Assembly (NCBI RefSeq): GCF_015234355.1
Contig: NZ_JADGMV010000006.1
Coordinates: 220,605 to 284,604 of the forward strand
DNA from: Psychrobacter sp. NG25
Lineage (GTDB): Bacteria; Pseudomonadota; Gammaproteobacteria; Pseudomonadales; Moraxellaceae
Direction: 5' to 3'
Length of the DNA stretch: 64,000 nt
Position 1 is the stretch's first letter; each line of letters opens with the position of its first letter. The notes beneath the pieces are model-generated. The model saw nothing but the letters and a program-made list of their open reading frames with translations. It made no database searches and was not told the origin of the DNA. Positions 1 to 9,510 of this stretch are shown piece by piece. Position numbers and translations under genes: made by a program.

Positions 1-180
1 CAAGACCCGCTGGCGCAATTTGATACGGTCAAAGTCAGTTTCATTACTGCGATACGTGGTTTCGGTCCATGAGCCTGAATCGACATAATCATAAAACATA
101 CGCGGCACTTTGCGTTCGGCGATTCGGCGCAAGTCTTCGATTTCAGTAATCTTTTTTAAAATAGGCGTTAAGTCTCTCAT
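1..180 (-). CDS. lldD: FMN-dependent L-lactate / alpha-hydroxyacid dehydrogenase, N-terminal part (runs off left edge)
   Basis: Only the first 60 codons are present; the gene continues beyond base 1. The translation starts MRDLTPILKKITEIEDLRRI and contains PRMFYDYVDSGSWTETTYRSN followed by an R-L-R-Q-R-V-L stretch. In the FMN-dependent alpha-hydroxyacid oxidase family (LldD, glycolate oxidase) this N-terminal F-x-Y-x-x-x-G segment precedes the FMN barrel. The family oxidises L-lactate or related 2-hydroxyacids to 2-oxoacids at the inner membrane, passing electrons to the quinone pool. The catalytic His/Arg residues lie outside the window, so substrate cannot be judged. The glutaredoxin-like gene lies 38 bases upstream on the same strand and may be co-transcribed. 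Confidence 0.75.
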   Translation of the reverse strand, partial: MRDLTPILKKITEIEDLRRIAERKVPRMFYDYVDSGSWTETTYRSNETDFDRIKLRQRVL

Positions 181-218
181 GGCGTTCCCACTATCTGATT
201 TTTATGACTGTTTTAATA

Positions 219-527
219 TTATTGACTGAGCAGTTGCTGTAAGTCCAGTACCGAAAATGGATAATTTAATCGCTTTGACGGTGTCAAGATAACGGGAATC
301 GTGGTGGCAAACTCCATCATCAGAGATTCATCAAAATCAGCGATATCGACATTGTGATAATCTATGGGCTGTACTGCTTGAAACTGTGCCAGCAGTTGCG
401 CGGCGATATCACATAGATGACAGCCAGACGTGCCTAGCAACCACCATTTATCTTGATAGGCATTAAGGCTAGGGGATTTTTCAATGATCCGTGCTCGTAG
501 TTCTTTTATATTATTATCATCGTACAT
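219..527 (-). CDS. Glutaredoxin-like (DUF836 family) thiol protein
   Basis: A 102-aa protein with a thioredoxin-fold pattern: a hydrophobic strand WWLLGTSG leads straight into G-C-H-L-C-D, a CxxC redox pair near residues 36-39, and a later T-I-P-V cis-proline-type loop (TTIPVILT, about residue 77) typical of glutaredoxins. Small glutaredoxin-like proteins of this class reduce disulfides or mixed thiols in the cytoplasm; a specific partner cannot be named. It is on the same strand as, and 38 bases upstream of, the lactate dehydrogenase gene, so the two may form an operon. Assignment to the family is firm, physiological role is not. Confidence 0.8.
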   Translation of the reverse strand: MYDDNNIKELRARIIEKSPSLNAYQDKWWLLGTSGCHLCDIAAQLLAQFQAVQPIDYHNVDIADFDESLMMEFATTIPVILTPSKRLNYPFSVLDLQQLLSQ

Positions 528-734
528 AGTTGTTCTCTTGTTTTAATACTTGTCACAAAAAGCTTTTCTTAGAATTTTAATCAAAAATTAACATAGTGTT
601 TCACCGTTATGACATGATAAAGAAGTAGGGTAAATAATGACAGCGATTGTGAGATTAGGTAAGATGACCTGCTGCTTTTCATTACTGACTTATTACTTCA
701 TCTTATTACCTTTTTTAACATTTGGATATCGCGC

Positions 735-1412
735 ATGGCAAGTTTTGGCAAATTTCTCAAACGACTATTATTGGTATTGATACTGTTAGTCGTGGCATTT
801 CACGTGCTAGTCGCTGGACTGCTGTTAATTTGGAAAACGCAGCCGATCAATAACAGTATGTTTATGTTGTCGCATCGCCTAACGGGTGGAACGGTCACGC
901 AGACGTGGGCCGATTATGATGCCATTGCAAAATCTGCCAAACAAGCGGCGATAGTGAGTGAGGATTCGACCTTCAGCCAACATAGTGGTTTTGATTTCAA
1001 AGGTATTAAAGCTGCACGTAAGAAAAACGAAGAGACAGGTAAGGCGTCTGCTGGCGGCTCAACGATTACTCAGCAGCTCGCAAAAAACTTATTTTTGACC
1101 TCGCATCGTTCGTACGCTCGTAAAGGCGAAGAAGCGGTGATTACCGTGATGATTGAAACGCTATGGGACAAGCAGCGTATCTTGACTGCGTATCTCAACG
1201 TGGCAGAGTTTGGCGATGGTATTTATGGTATCGATGCGGCGGCGCATCATTATTTTGATAAGTCGGCTGCCAATCTCAACCGTGATGAGTCAGCTTTGCT
1301 TATTTCCATGCTGACCAACCCAAAATATTACGAAGACAATCAAGGTGACAGACGATTACGTAACAAACAGAGTGTCGTTAAAAAGCGTATGAAAAACGCA
1401 GTGTTACCATAG
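735..1412 (+). CDS. mtgA: Monofunctional biosynthetic peptidoglycan transglycosylase
   Basis: 225 aa, the usual MtgA length. Residues about 8-32 form one hydrophobic membrane anchor (LLLVLILLVVAFHVLVAGLL). The glycosyltransferase family 51 signatures follow: S-E-D-S-T-F-S-Q-H-S-G-F-D with the catalytic Glu, then GGSTITQQLAKNLFL, then R-I-L-T-A-Y-L-N-V-A-E-F-G-D-G-I-Y-G-I. There is no transpeptidase domain, which separates it from bifunctional class A PBPs. The enzyme polymerises lipid II into glycan strands on the periplasmic face of the inner membrane. ppk1 begins 64 bases downstream on the same strand without an obvious terminator between them. Confidence 0.95.
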   Translation: MASFGKFLKRLLLVLILLVVAFHVLVAGLLLIWKTQPINNSMFMLSHRLTGGTVTQTWADYDAIAKSAKQAAIVSEDSTFSQHSGFDFKGIKAARKKNEETGKASAGGSTITQQLAKNLFLTSHRSYARKGEEAVITVMIETLWDKQRILTAYLNVAEFGDGIYGIDAAAHHYFDKSAANLNRDESALLISMLTNPKYYEDNQGDRRLRNKQSVVKKRMKNAVLP

Positions 1413-1476
1413 TCGCGCTAGTTTCATTAACCTACAAAAGATGATGGCGTATCGATAAAGTAAAAGGAATAATGAC

Positions 1477-3690
1477 GTGTTAGATATGAATAAAGAGCAA
1501 AGTAGTGATAGCAATGTAAATGACATTGTGGCTGTTGATAATAAAGCTTATATAGAGGGCAATAATAAGAGTTTGACCACAGTGGCATGGCAGCGCTCAG
1601 AAGACGGTAGCTACTCGCCGAGCAGCTATATCAATCGTGACCTATCTTTATTGCAGTTTCATCTACGTGTACTAGCGCAGGCGGCCAGCCCTCGTCATCC
1701 GCTACTTGAGCGCCTGTTTTTCTTAATTATTTTCTCTTCAAACATCGATGAGTTTTTTGAGATTCGGGTTGCAGGCCTGATGCAAAAGCTCAATATTGGT
1801 GATGTCTCGACCAGCATCCATGGTATGCGTCCTAGTGAGGTGCTGAACGAGATATCCACAGTGATGCACGATGCTATCGATGAGCAGTATCGTATCCTTA
1901 ATGAAGTTGTCTTGCCAGCGCTTGCCAAGGAAGACATTCGTTATCTAAAGCGCGATGAGCTGAATGCTGAGCAGTCGGCTTGGATGAAACGCTATTTCAC
2001 TGAGCAAGTATCGCCAGTGTTGACGCCGATTAGTATTGATCCTGCGCATCCGTTCCCACGTTTGGTCAATAAAAGCTTAAACTTCATCGCTACGTTAGAA
2101 GGCAAAGATGCGTTTGGTCGTGATATCAATCTTGCGATTGTGCCAGCGCCGCGCAGCCTGCCACGTGTGATTCGTCTACCTGATGAATTGACAGGTGGCA
2201 AAGAGCATCATGTCATGCTATCTGCCATCATTCATGAGCATATCGGCGAGCTATTTCCTGGTATGAGTGTGACAGGGTGTCATCAGTTCAGGTTGACTCG
2301 TAATGCTGATTTAGATTTGGCTGATGATGTCGAAGATATTGCCAAAGCGCTAGAGGGTGAACTAGAGAATCGCCGGTTTGGTGATAAAGTGCGCTTAGAA
2401 GTTACAATGGACTGTCCGACACATATCAGTGACTATCTGCTCAATGAGTTTGAGCTGCATGACAATCAGCTATACCGCGTCAATGGTCCGGTCAACTTAA
2501 CACGATTGCTGTTTGATTTTAATATTCCAGCGCTGCGTTATGAGCCATTTACGCATGTGATACCGAAAGAGTTCCGCCGTGAGATGGACAAGCTGGACAA
2601 AGCGACCAGTATGTTTGCGGCTATGCGCAAAAGAGATGTGCTCGTACATCATCCTTTTCATGCGTTTTCGCCAATTATCAATTTATTGTGGCAAGCGGCT
2701 AGTGATCCAAAAGTGCTAGCGATTAAGCAAACGCTGTATCGTTCAGGCACCAATTCAGAAATCGTCAAAGCACTTGCCGCTGCTGCTCGTAATGGTAAAG
2801 AGGTGACTGCCGTCATCGAGCTGCGCGCGCGTTTCGATGAAGCCTCTAATATTGCTGTTGCCAACTATTTGCAAGAAGCGGGCGCGGTCGTGGTCTATGG
2901 TATCGTCGGTTATAAGACCCATGCCAAGCTTATGCTTATCGTACGCCGTGAGGATGACCGTATCCGCCGTTATGTGCATTTAGGTACAGGTAACTATCAC
3001 GCTGCCAACGCAAAAGTCTATACCGACTATGGTTTGTTTAGCGCAGATCCCGACATCTCTGAAGACGTTCATAAAATATTCCAAGAGCTGACAGGGATGG
3101 GTAAACCCGCCAATCTTAAAAAGCTACTGCATGCCCCATTTACGTTACATGATAAATTAATACGCTTTATCGATGATGAGATTGCACATGCAAAAGCAGG
3201 TAAACGCGCTCATATTATTGTGAAAGTTAACGCTCTGACTGAGCGTCGACTGATTGCTAAGTTATACGATGCCTCGCAAGTAGGGGTCAAAATCGAGCTG
3301 ATTTTGCGTTCTATGTGTTGTCTACGTCCACAAGTAAAAGGTCTGTCTGAAAATATTACAGTACGCTCTGTGATCGGCCGGTTTTTAGAGCATACGCGTA
3401 TTTATTATTTTTATAACAATGGTGATGAGCGCTTATATTGTGGCAGTGCCGATTGGATGGATCGTAATTTGTTTCATCGCGTAGAAGTGGCATTTCCCAT
3501 TGAAGACAAAAAACTGTTTAAGCAAGTCTATCAAGATGGGTTACTCAGTTATCTAAAAGACAATACTCAAGCTTGGACACTGGATGGTAATGGTGTGTGG
3601 ACTCATCTGCAACCAGTAGCGGGTGAAACACCGTATGTTGCCCAAGAACACCTATTAAAGGTTATTAATGGGGTAGGAGATTCAGTCTAG
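1477..3690 (+). CDS. ppk1: Polyphosphate kinase 1
   Basis: 737 aa; makes long-chain polyphosphate from ATP reversibly. The N-terminal domain carries [11 protein letters not shown] and [14 protein letters not shown]; the catalytic half has the phospholipase-D-like motifs, including [11 protein letters not shown] with the likely phosphorylated His, then [10 protein letters not shown], and a late H-T-R-I-Y-Y-F segment. The chosen start is GTG at 1477, preceded by AAGGA (1464-1468) at good spacing; an ATG three codons later is a possible alternative. About 40 residues of polar N-terminal extension precede the conserved core. A strong terminator hairpin follows at 3744-3779. Confidence 0.97.
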   Translation: MLDMNKEQSSDSNVNDIVAVDNKAYIEGNNKSLTTVAWQRSEDGSYSPSSYINRDLSLLQFHLRVLAQAASPRHPLLERLFFLIIFSSNIDEFFEIRVAGLMQKLNIGDVSTSIHGMRPSEVLNEISTVMHDAIDEQYRILNEVVLPALAKEDIRYLKRDELNAEQSAWMKRYFTEQVSPVLTPISIDPAHPFPRLVNKSLNFIATLEGKDAFGRDINLAIVPAPRSLPRVIRLPDELTGGKEHHVMLSAIIHEHIGELFPGMSVTGCHQFRLTRNADLDLADDVEDIAKALEGELENRRFGDKVRLEVTMDCPTHISDYLLNEFELHDNQLYRVNGPVNLTRLLFDFNIPALRYEPFTHVIPKEFRREMDKLDKATSMFAAMRKRDVLVHHPFHAFSPIINLLWQAASDPKVLAIKQTLYRSGTNSEIVKALAAAARNGKEVTAVIELRARFDEASNIAVANYLQEAGAVVVYGIVGYKTHAKLMLIVRREDDRIRRYVHLGTGNYHAANAKVYTDYGLFSADPDISEDVHKIFQELTGMGKPANLKKLLHAPFTLHDKLIRFIDDEIAHAKAGKRAHIIVKVNALTERRLIAKLYDASQVGVKIELILRSMCCLRPQVKGLSENITVRSVIGRFLEHTRIYYFYNNGDERLYCGSADWMDRNLFHRVEVAFPIEDKKLFKQVYQDGLLSYLKDNTQAWTLDGNGVWTHLQPVAGETPYVAQEHLLKVINGVGDSV

Positions 3691-3743
3691 CGTATTTTGT
3701 GAATGACATCTTTGATGGCATTAAAAGTGGCAAATGAATGAAC

Positions 3744-3782
3744 AAAACCAAGCGCTGGTAGATACTGGCGCTTGGTTTTTAT
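3744..3782 (+). terminator. Rho-independent terminator after ppk1
   Basis: A 12-bp perfect stem (AAAACCAAGCGC, 3744-3755, with its complement at 3768-3779) around a 12-base loop, ending in a T-run. It separates ppk1 from the small-gene cluster that begins at 3967, so that cluster probably has its own promoter in 3783-3966. Confidence 0.85.
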
Positions 3783-3966
3783 TTGGGCAAATGATCTGTA
3801 TAAGTTACAAACTGTCTTGTAACCTCACATTTATTCACATATTGATACGGCAGTACACTGGTGAGGTGCGCAACGTTCTACTTATAATCAATATCAGTCC
3901 TAATAGATAGGCAGCTACATAAAAGAGCAAGTAAAACCAATGAATTATAAAAATAGGGAAATCATT

Positions 3967-4137
3967 ATGAGTACGACAAACAACGACAGCTCAGATATCA
4001 AACAAGCAGCAGAAAATGCTGACAGCAAACAAATTGCACAAAATCTCAAGAGTGATAAAAAAGTAGATGCGCCTGAATCGTTGAGTGAAGAAGAGAAAAC
4101 CCCTTTCATTGAAGATGAACTACGCACTGACAAATAG
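3967..4137 (+). CDS. Small acidic hydrophilic protein 1 of 4, unknown function
   Basis: 56 aa from the ATG at 3967, which has a purine-rich AGGGAAA just upstream; an in-frame ATG at 3940 is less well placed. The product begins MSTTNNDSSDIKQAAENADS and ends in a run rich in E, D and K (SLSEEEKTPFIEDELRTDK). It has no Cys or Trp, a single Phe and no membrane segment, and looks intrinsically disordered. It is the first of four consecutive same-strand small frames (3967-5123), each with its own ribosome-binding site. I do not recognise a family. Regular spacing and good start signals argue that it is a real gene. Confidence 0.6.
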   Translation: MSTTNNDSSDIKQAAENADSKQIAQNLKSDKKVDAPESLSEEEKTPFIEDELRTDK

Positions 4138-4193
4138 TCACGTTAAGAAATGCTTTGATTTAATTGTTAACATATCAACGAGAGGGACATGCT

Positions 4194-4445
4194 ATGACAA
4201 TTGATAGTCAGTCAAACAATGAAGAAAAAGTAGTAGTCAATGATTTGGCAGCATCACATCCAAATAATGCGCAGGACAGTTACGAAGGCCGTAAACATGA
4301 GCCGGACATTGATGGTCCACAGCAAGACTCACAAGAAACAGATGAAATCTACGCTGATCCACGCAAAGAAGAAGACTTACCAGCGGGTGGCAAAAATGTT
4401 GCGGACTTAAATGTCCACGACTTGAGCCAAAAAGGTAACGAGTAA
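4194..4445 (+). CDS. Small acidic hydrophilic protein 2 of 4, unknown function
   Basis: 83 aa from ATG 4194, which follows GAGAGGGA (4179-4186) at good spacing; an upstream in-frame ATG at 4164 has no such site. Composition is dominated by D, E, N, Q and K with two Tyr and no Cys. A K-H-E-P-D-I-D-G-P-Q and an E-E-D-L-P-A-G-G-K segment stand out but match no motif I can name. It lies 56 bases after gene 1 and 113 bases before gene 3 of the cluster. Likely a disordered cytoplasmic protein; function unknown. Confidence 0.6.
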   Translation: MTIDSQSNNEEKVVVNDLAASHPNNAQDSYEGRKHEPDIDGPQQDSQETDEIYADPRKEEDLPAGGKNVADLNVHDLSQKGNE

Positions 4446-4558
4446 AGATTGGCTGATGTCGGATGAATTTGATAAACAGCTTTTAATGATAAATAACTTC
4501 TAACGATAATTGACATAGTCGTTAAAAAGAGACGAATAAAAATAATAAGGATATGACC

Positions 4559-4858
4559 ATGGAAAACAAAAAATCAGCATTATCAGATGACCAGATAGAA
4601 GAGAATATCATTGAGAACAAAGGAACGGACACGTTTGAAGAAGGGGTTGTTCGTTCAGAACACGTAAATGACAATGATAATCCTGCCCGTCAGCCTGATC
4701 GCCGTGACCAAGAAGGCAATGCTTTTGATGACGGTATTAATGAGCATACAGTTGGCAGCGAGCCTTCTAAAAGTGAAGGTATCAATAATCTAAACCGTTA
4801 TGCAAACGCTGATAATGCGCAATCACGTGTGTTGAACCCTGATGAAAAAGACAGATAG
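4559..4858 (+). CDS. Small acidic hydrophilic protein 3 of 4, unknown function
   Basis: 99 aa from the ATG at 4559. An in-frame ATG at 4553 sits only two bases from the AATAAGGA site (4543-4550), whereas 4559 is spaced correctly, so 4559 is preferred. Starts MENKKSALSDDQIEENIIEN and is rich in D, E, N and R, with a single Tyr and no Cys or Trp. No transmembrane or signal sequence. Part of the four-gene run after ppk1. No family recognised. Confidence 0.6.
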   Translation: MENKKSALSDDQIEENIIENKGTDTFEEGVVRSEHVNDNDNPARQPDRRDQEGNAFDDGINEHTVGSEPSKSEGINNLNRYANADNAQSRVLNPDEKDR

Positions 4859-4922
4859 TATTTACTCAGTAATTTATATGTAGATAAAACAACAATAATA
4901 GCGACGAGAGTGAGGTGTCATT

Positions 4923-5123
4923 ATGAGCATGCCAGATGATAAGGCAGTGAGTGAGAGTCATAAATTAAAAGATGCAGATGATAACAATGGCATTGTCGCT
5001 GATGATGCCTTACAGAAAGCTAATCCTGCTGCTGCAGAAAGAGCCACGGACGATCACGACCCACATAATATTGCCAAAAACCATAAACAGTATGACAGTC
5101 CATTAATGAAAGACGACAAATAG
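4923..5123 (+). CDS. Small acidic hydrophilic protein 4 of 4, unknown function
   Basis: 66 aa, start ATG 4923 preceded by GAGTGAGGTG. Sequence is D-, K-, A- and H-rich (for example A-T-D-D-H-D-P-H-N-I-A-K-N-H) with one Tyr and no Cys, Trp or Phe. It closes the run of four small charged proteins; a 23-bp perfect hairpin at 5202-5255 follows. Function unknown. Composition resembles hydrophilin-like stress proteins, but that is only a compositional comparison. Confidence 0.6.
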   Translation: MSMPDDKAVSESHKLKDADDNNGIVADDALQKANPAAAERATDDHDPHNIAKNHKQYDSPLMKDDK

Positions 5124-5201
5124 TGATTTATTGTGACGGTTCTGGATTTAACAAAAATGTCATAAGCAAAAACGTCAATAGACAGATCTAATCAGAATCA
5201 G

Positions 5202-5258
5202 AAAAGGTTATACTAGGGTTCAAGCTAAATATCTTGAACCCTAGTATAACCTTTTTTT
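5202..5258. terminator. Long perfect hairpin, bidirectional terminator between small-gene cluster and miaE
   Basis: 23 bp at 5202-5224 is exactly complementary to 5233-5255, with an 8-base loop. The stem ends with A-run on one side and T-run on the other, so it can terminate both the plus-strand small-gene cluster and the minus-strand miaE. The stem is unusually long for an intrinsic terminator. Confidence 0.85.
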
Positions 5259-5303
5259 ATTTGTCTAAACGATTACCAGTATCTAAACAACTATCAACAA
5301 TAT

Positions 5304-6062
5304 CTAAGCAGGTGTACCGCTATGAAAGCGTAATTCAGTATCTGGACTGGATATCAGCTCTGATTCCACTTCTTTAAAGAAAGCCACTCTTTCATCGATA
5401 TTATCTTCTGACAGTGATTGAGCCAAGGCCAAGTAATCCTCAAAATGACGACTTTCTGATTTGAGTAAGTAGCGGTAGTACTTTGCCAAGCGCTCATCAT
5501 CGATAACCTCAGCCAACGACGCAAATCGTTCGCAAGAGCGTGCTTCAATGAATGCTCCAATGATTAGCACATCAACCATCGCTGCTGGCTCGTAAGTGCG
5601 CTTGTGTTTCAACATGCCTTTAGCATAGCGTCCCGCACTGAGGTATTTCCACTCCAGACCACGTTCGTTCATGATGCCTAGTACCTGCTCGTAATGTAGC
5701 ATTTCTTCACGTATCAACTGCGCTAACTTACACTGCAAATCATAGGAAAACTCATAGCGGAATATGAGATTCATGGCTGTGCCTGCTGCTTTCTTTTCAC
5801 AATTGGCGTGGTCCTGAATGATTAACGGCAAGTTATTAATGGCAGCATCAACCCATGCTTGAGTGGTTTGAGTACCCAAGAAATTATAGACAGGGGAGAG
5901 GTCTACCTTTATAGGCGTCCGTAGTTGAGTGATATCAGCACTGTCTTTTTCTATTTCTATGCCGTCTTTTGCCATATCGTTGTCGTTCATAAGTTCATCG
6001 TTTAAGGCGTTATCACTGCTATTAATAGGTTTCATATTTTCTTTGTTCATAGTCTCTGTCAT
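5304..6062 (-). CDS. miaE: tRNA-(ms2io6A)-hydroxylase
   Basis: 252 aa. After about 60 polar, poorly conserved residues comes the ferritin-like diiron domain: H-A-N-C-E-K-K-A-A, R-E-E-M-L-H-Y-E-Q-V, G-A-F-I-E-A-R-S-C-E-R-F and K-S-E-S-R-H-F-E-D-Y, which supply the Glu/His iron ligands expected for MiaE. The enzyme hydroxylates the isopentenyl group of ms2i6A at tRNA position 37 using O2. The N-terminus has several possible Met starts (for example MNKENMK and MNDNDMAKDG), so the true start may be downstream. Transcribed alone and convergent with the small-gene cluster. Confidence 0.92.
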   Translation of the reverse strand: MTETMNKENMKPINSSDNALNDELMNDNDMAKDGIEIEKDSADITQLRTPIKVDLSPVYNFLGTQTTQAWVDAAINNLPLIIQDHANCEKKAAGTAMNLIFRYEFSYDLQCKLAQLIREEMLHYEQVLGIMNERGLEWKYLSAGRYAKGMLKHKRTYEPAAMVDVLIIGAFIEARSCERFASLAEVIDDERLAKYYRYLLKSESRHFEDYLALAQSLSEDNIDERVAFFKEVESELISSPDTELRFHSGTPA

Positions 6063-6680
6063 GGTTTAGTATTTGGTACGTATTGGCTAAACATAAAAAT
6101 GGGATAGATAACTAATAATTATAAGTCAATACAGTAATGATTACTTACTGTTTATCTGGGCCTAATTGTCTGTGCATATAAAAGTACTGAGAATAGGCCT
6201 TAGGCTCGACAGCTTATAGGTCATCATTATTGTACAACCCCAACATTTACTTGGTGAATGATGTTTTCTTGTTTATTTCTGTATTTGATAGTAGGATAAG
6301 ATTTTGCTAAAGCAGAATCTTTCTTACTATTGATATATCAGTCATCGCTTGGCAATGGATGGTAGACATTATAGCCCATGCTGATGCGACATAAAGCAAC
6401 CGATGAATAGGTGTAGCCTTTTACGTTAAATGGCTGTATCTATGATTTATATTGTTTTTTACTAATGTTTTCACAAGCGTGCTTCAATGCCGCAAAAAAT
6501 GTATGCTAGTAGCATAGCACAAATGTTTAAATCGCTATTCATGACAAGTTTATGTGATAGAACAACAGTTTTGATTCGTACTGCATCTAAACTTGGAATA
6601 GATGTCTAAGACCGACAATGTCCAATTATTGCGGTAGCAACTTCGTATTTACACTCTCACGAACAGATAAGGATAACAAC
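6063..6680. other. Divergent intergenic region miaE / glcB
   Basis: 618 bases, AT-rich, no convincing gene. It must hold the divergent promoters for miaE and glcB. A short 7-1-7 inverted repeat (TATGCTA-G-TAGCATA, 6502-6516) could be an operator but has no independent support. Confidence 0.4.
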
Positions 6681-8879
6681 ATGAGCCAGTCTTCTAACGC
6701 CAATCGTATTCAAAAAGGCATCCTTGCCATCGACCAGCAATTGTATGACTTTATTGAAAACGAAGTGCTACCGAAAGTCGGTGTTGACTCAGACAGTTAT
6801 TGGTCAGGTTTCGAAAAAATCATCAAAGAATTTACCCCGCGCAACAAGGCACTGCTGGCGACTCGTGACAAAATTCAAGCACAGATTGATCAGTGGCATC
6901 TAGACAACCCTGCCAAAGATGGCGAAATCGATTACCCCGCTTATAAATCATTTTTACAAGAGATTGGGTATCTATTACCAGAAGGCGATGATTTTAAAGT
7001 TAGCACACAAAACGTTGATGATGAGATTGCTCATATCGCAGGGCCACAGCTGGTTGTACCCGTGCGCAATGCTCGCTATGCACTGAACGCAACCAATGCA
7101 CGTTGGGGTAGCTTGTACGATGCCTTATATGGTACCGATGTCATCAGTGATGATAATGGTCAAGAAGCAACAGGCGGCTATAACCCAACTCGCGGTGCTG
7201 CGGTCGTCGCTTATGCAAAAGCATTCTTAGATGAACATTTTGCGCTAGCATCAGGATCATACAATGATGCGACAGGCTTTGCAGTAGTTGATGGCATGCT
7301 TTCAGTTGTTCAAGGTGATAGCAGCACTTCGCTAAAAGACCCTGAAAAATTTGTCGGTTTTGTGGGTGATGCCGCAGCACCAACAGGTATTTTATTAAAG
7401 AACAACAATCTGCATGCCGAAATCCAAATCGATGCTAGCCATCCAGTCGGTAAAGATGATCCTGCAAATATTAAGGATGTCTTACTTGAGTCAGCGATTA
7501 CAGCCATTCAAGATTGTGAAGACTCAGTCGCTGCGGTTGATGCGGAAGAAAAAGTTGAAGTCTATCGCAACTGGCTTGGTTTGATGAATGCTGACCTGCA
7601 AGAAACCTTCGAAAAAGGTGGCAAGACACGTACTCGTAAACAAAACCCAGACCGCGAATACACCACGCCAGATGGTGGCAAGCTTATCCTACCTGGTCGT
7701 TCGTTACTACTCATTCGTAACGTCGGCCACTTGATGCAAAACCCAGCAATCTTAGTAGATTTGGGTAATGGTCAAGAACAAATCTTTGAAGGATTGATGG
7801 ATGGCTTAATCACACCATTATTGTCTTTAAATGATTTAAAAGGTAAAAACCCACTATCGAATTCACGCAAAGGCTCAATGTATATCGTTAAGCCAAAAAT
7901 GCATGGCCCTGAAGAAGTCAAAATGGCCAATGATTTGTTTAATGCTTCAGAAGACTTGCTAGGGCTTGAGCGCAACAGCCTTAAAATCGGCATTATGGAT
8001 GAAGAGCGTCGCATGACGGTCAATTTAAAAGAAGCCATTCGCCAAGCCAAAGAGCGTGTGATCTTTATCAATACTGGTTTCCTCGACCGTACAGGCGATG
8101 AGATGCATACCAGTATGAATGCAGGCCCATTTGTACCAAAAGGCGAGATGAAGTCACAAGCGTGGCAGCCAGCCTATGAGCAGTGGAACGTAGATGTTGG
8201 CCTTGAGACAGGTCTACAGGGTGTTGCTCAGATTGGTAAAGGCATGTGGGCGAAGCCTGATGAGATGAAAGAGATGATGGACACCAAGGCCGCGCATCCT
8301 AAGTCTGGTGCTAGTACGGCATGGGTACCGTCACCAACAGGGGCAACCTTGCACAGCATGCACTATCATCAAGTGAATGTGACAGAAGTACAAGACAGCT
8401 TGAAATCGCGTGAGCGTGCAAGCTTGGATGATATCTTGACCATTCCATTAGCGAAAGACATCAACTGGTCTAAAGAAGAAAAACAGCAAGAATTGGAGAA
8501 CAATGCACAGGGTATCTTAGGCTACGTCGTACGTTGGGTAAACCAAGGCGTTGGTTGCTCTAAAGTACCTGATATCGATGATGTTGGTCTTATGGAGGAT
8601 CGTGCCACGCTACGTATTTCAAGCCAGCATATTGCTAACTGGTTGCATCATAATGTGATCACTGAGGAGCAAGTGCTTGAGACCATGAAGCGTATGGCAA
8701 AAGTTGTTGATGAGCAAAATGCTGGTGACAGTGATTATCAGCCAATGGCCAGTGACTTCGAAAACTCTTATGCGTTCAAGGCCGCATGTGATTTAGTGTT
8801 TAAAGGACGTGAGCAGCCTAGTGGCTACACTGAACCATTGTTGCATCAGGCACGTCTTGATCTAAAAGCAAACACCTAA
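6681..8879 (+). CDS. glcB: Malate synthase G
   Basis: 732 aa from ATG 6681, preceded by ATAAGGA at good spacing; an in-frame upstream ATG at 6618 adds 21 residues outside the family alignment. Malate synthase G condenses glyoxylate and acetyl-CoA to malate. Recognisable segments include [46 protein letters not shown] and [13 protein letters not shown], which carry the catalytic Arg and magnesium-binding Glu/Asp. Length matches the G isoform (about 720-730 aa), not the shorter A isoform. It pairs functionally with the isocitrate lyase gene at 31528-33114, which is not linked. Confidence 0.97.
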   Translation: MSQSSNANRIQKGILAIDQQLYDFIENEVLPKVGVDSDSYWSGFEKIIKEFTPRNKALLATRDKIQAQIDQWHLDNPAKDGEIDYPAYKSFLQEIGYLLPEGDDFKVSTQNVDDEIAHIAGPQLVVPVRNARYALNATNARWGSLYDALYGTDVISDDNGQEATGGYNPTRGAAVVAYAKAFLDEHFALASGSYNDATGFAVVDGMLSVVQGDSSTSLKDPEKFVGFVGDAAAPTGILLKNNNLHAEIQIDASHPVGKDDPANIKDVLLESAITAIQDCEDSVAAVDAEEKVEVYRNWLGLMNADLQETFEKGGKTRTRKQNPDREYTTPDGGKLILPGRSLLLIRNVGHLMQNPAILVDLGNGQEQIFEGLMDGLITPLLSLNDLKGKNPLSNSRKGSMYIVKPKMHGPEEVKMANDLFNASEDLLGLERNSLKIGIMDEERRMTVNLKEAIRQAKERVIFINTGFLDRTGDEMHTSMNAGPFVPKGEMKSQAWQPAYEQWNVDVGLETGLQGVAQIGKGMWAKPDEMKEMMDTKAAHPKSGASTAWVPSPTGATLHSMHYHQVNVTEVQDSLKSRERASLDDILTIPLAKDINWSKEEKQQELENNAQGILGYVVRWVNQGVGCSKVPDIDDVGLMEDRATLRISSQHIANWLHHNVITEEQVLETMKRMAKVVDEQNAGDSDYQPMASDFENSYAFKAACDLVFKGREQPSGYTEPLLHQARLDLKANT

Positions 8880-9510
8880 CTTTGTAACTAGCACTAGGTA
8901 CACTAGTTTGTTTTAAAGGCTACTACTAGCAGCTTTTTTTAGTGATTTGGTTTGATAACTGAATCACTATATTTCTTCCTGCAATTTAGCTTTGTAACTG
9001 AGCTTAATCATTTTTATGAGCGATACTTGTGTAAGCAAGTATCGCTTTATTTTTGGTTATCACACTACATTCATTACAAAAGTTTCAATTTCTTAGTAAT
9101 TATATTAATCAATATTTTCTATATCTCATTGAGTCGATAGAAGTTTTTTAGTGATTGCTCAAATAATACCAAATACTTTTTACTCGATAATGAATGTATC
9201 GAAAAACTAAAGAAATATGTTGCAAATTATGTCAAAGTTGATATGCTTGTACTCGAAGTATGAGTTTGGTAACGGATGTTACGCAATGGAGTGATAAAGA
9301 CGAAAGGTTACATGGCAGTTACGCTTTAGATCCCAGTCATGTAAATCATGTTTTTTTCATCTTACTGTAATAGAAATTCGCCACACTTGTTTCTGACTAA
9401 TCTCGGTAGCCAGTTACACATTATATCTTTGAGGATTTGTGACGATACCATTATGAGCACCAGCTAATAATAGCTAGCTTATTACTAAAATTGTAAAGTG
9501 GAGATACCCC
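8880..9510. other. Intergenic region between glcB and porin
   Basis: 631 bases, strongly AT-rich, no supported gene; a frame at 8952-9140 overlaps the hairpin and is dismissed. It holds terminator structures after glcB and presumably a long regulated promoter region for the porin. Confidence 0.4.
9019..9055 (+). terminator. Rho-independent terminator downstream of glcB
   Basis: Perfect 11-bp stem AGCGATACTTG (9019-9029) with CAAGTATCGCT (9036-9046), 6-base loop, followed by a T-rich tail. A weaker hairpin lies nearer glcB at about 8916-8939. Confidence 0.75.

Noticed and set aside
6502..6516. Palindrome upstream of glcB as a regulator site
   Set aside because: Only seven base pairs per arm in AT-rich DNA with no second copy; kept as a note in the intergenic entry and not claimed.
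8952..9140. 62-aa plus-strand frame after glcB
   Set aside because: Begins with TTG, has no ribosome-binding site, is composed of AT-rich low-information sequence and runs over a terminator hairpin.
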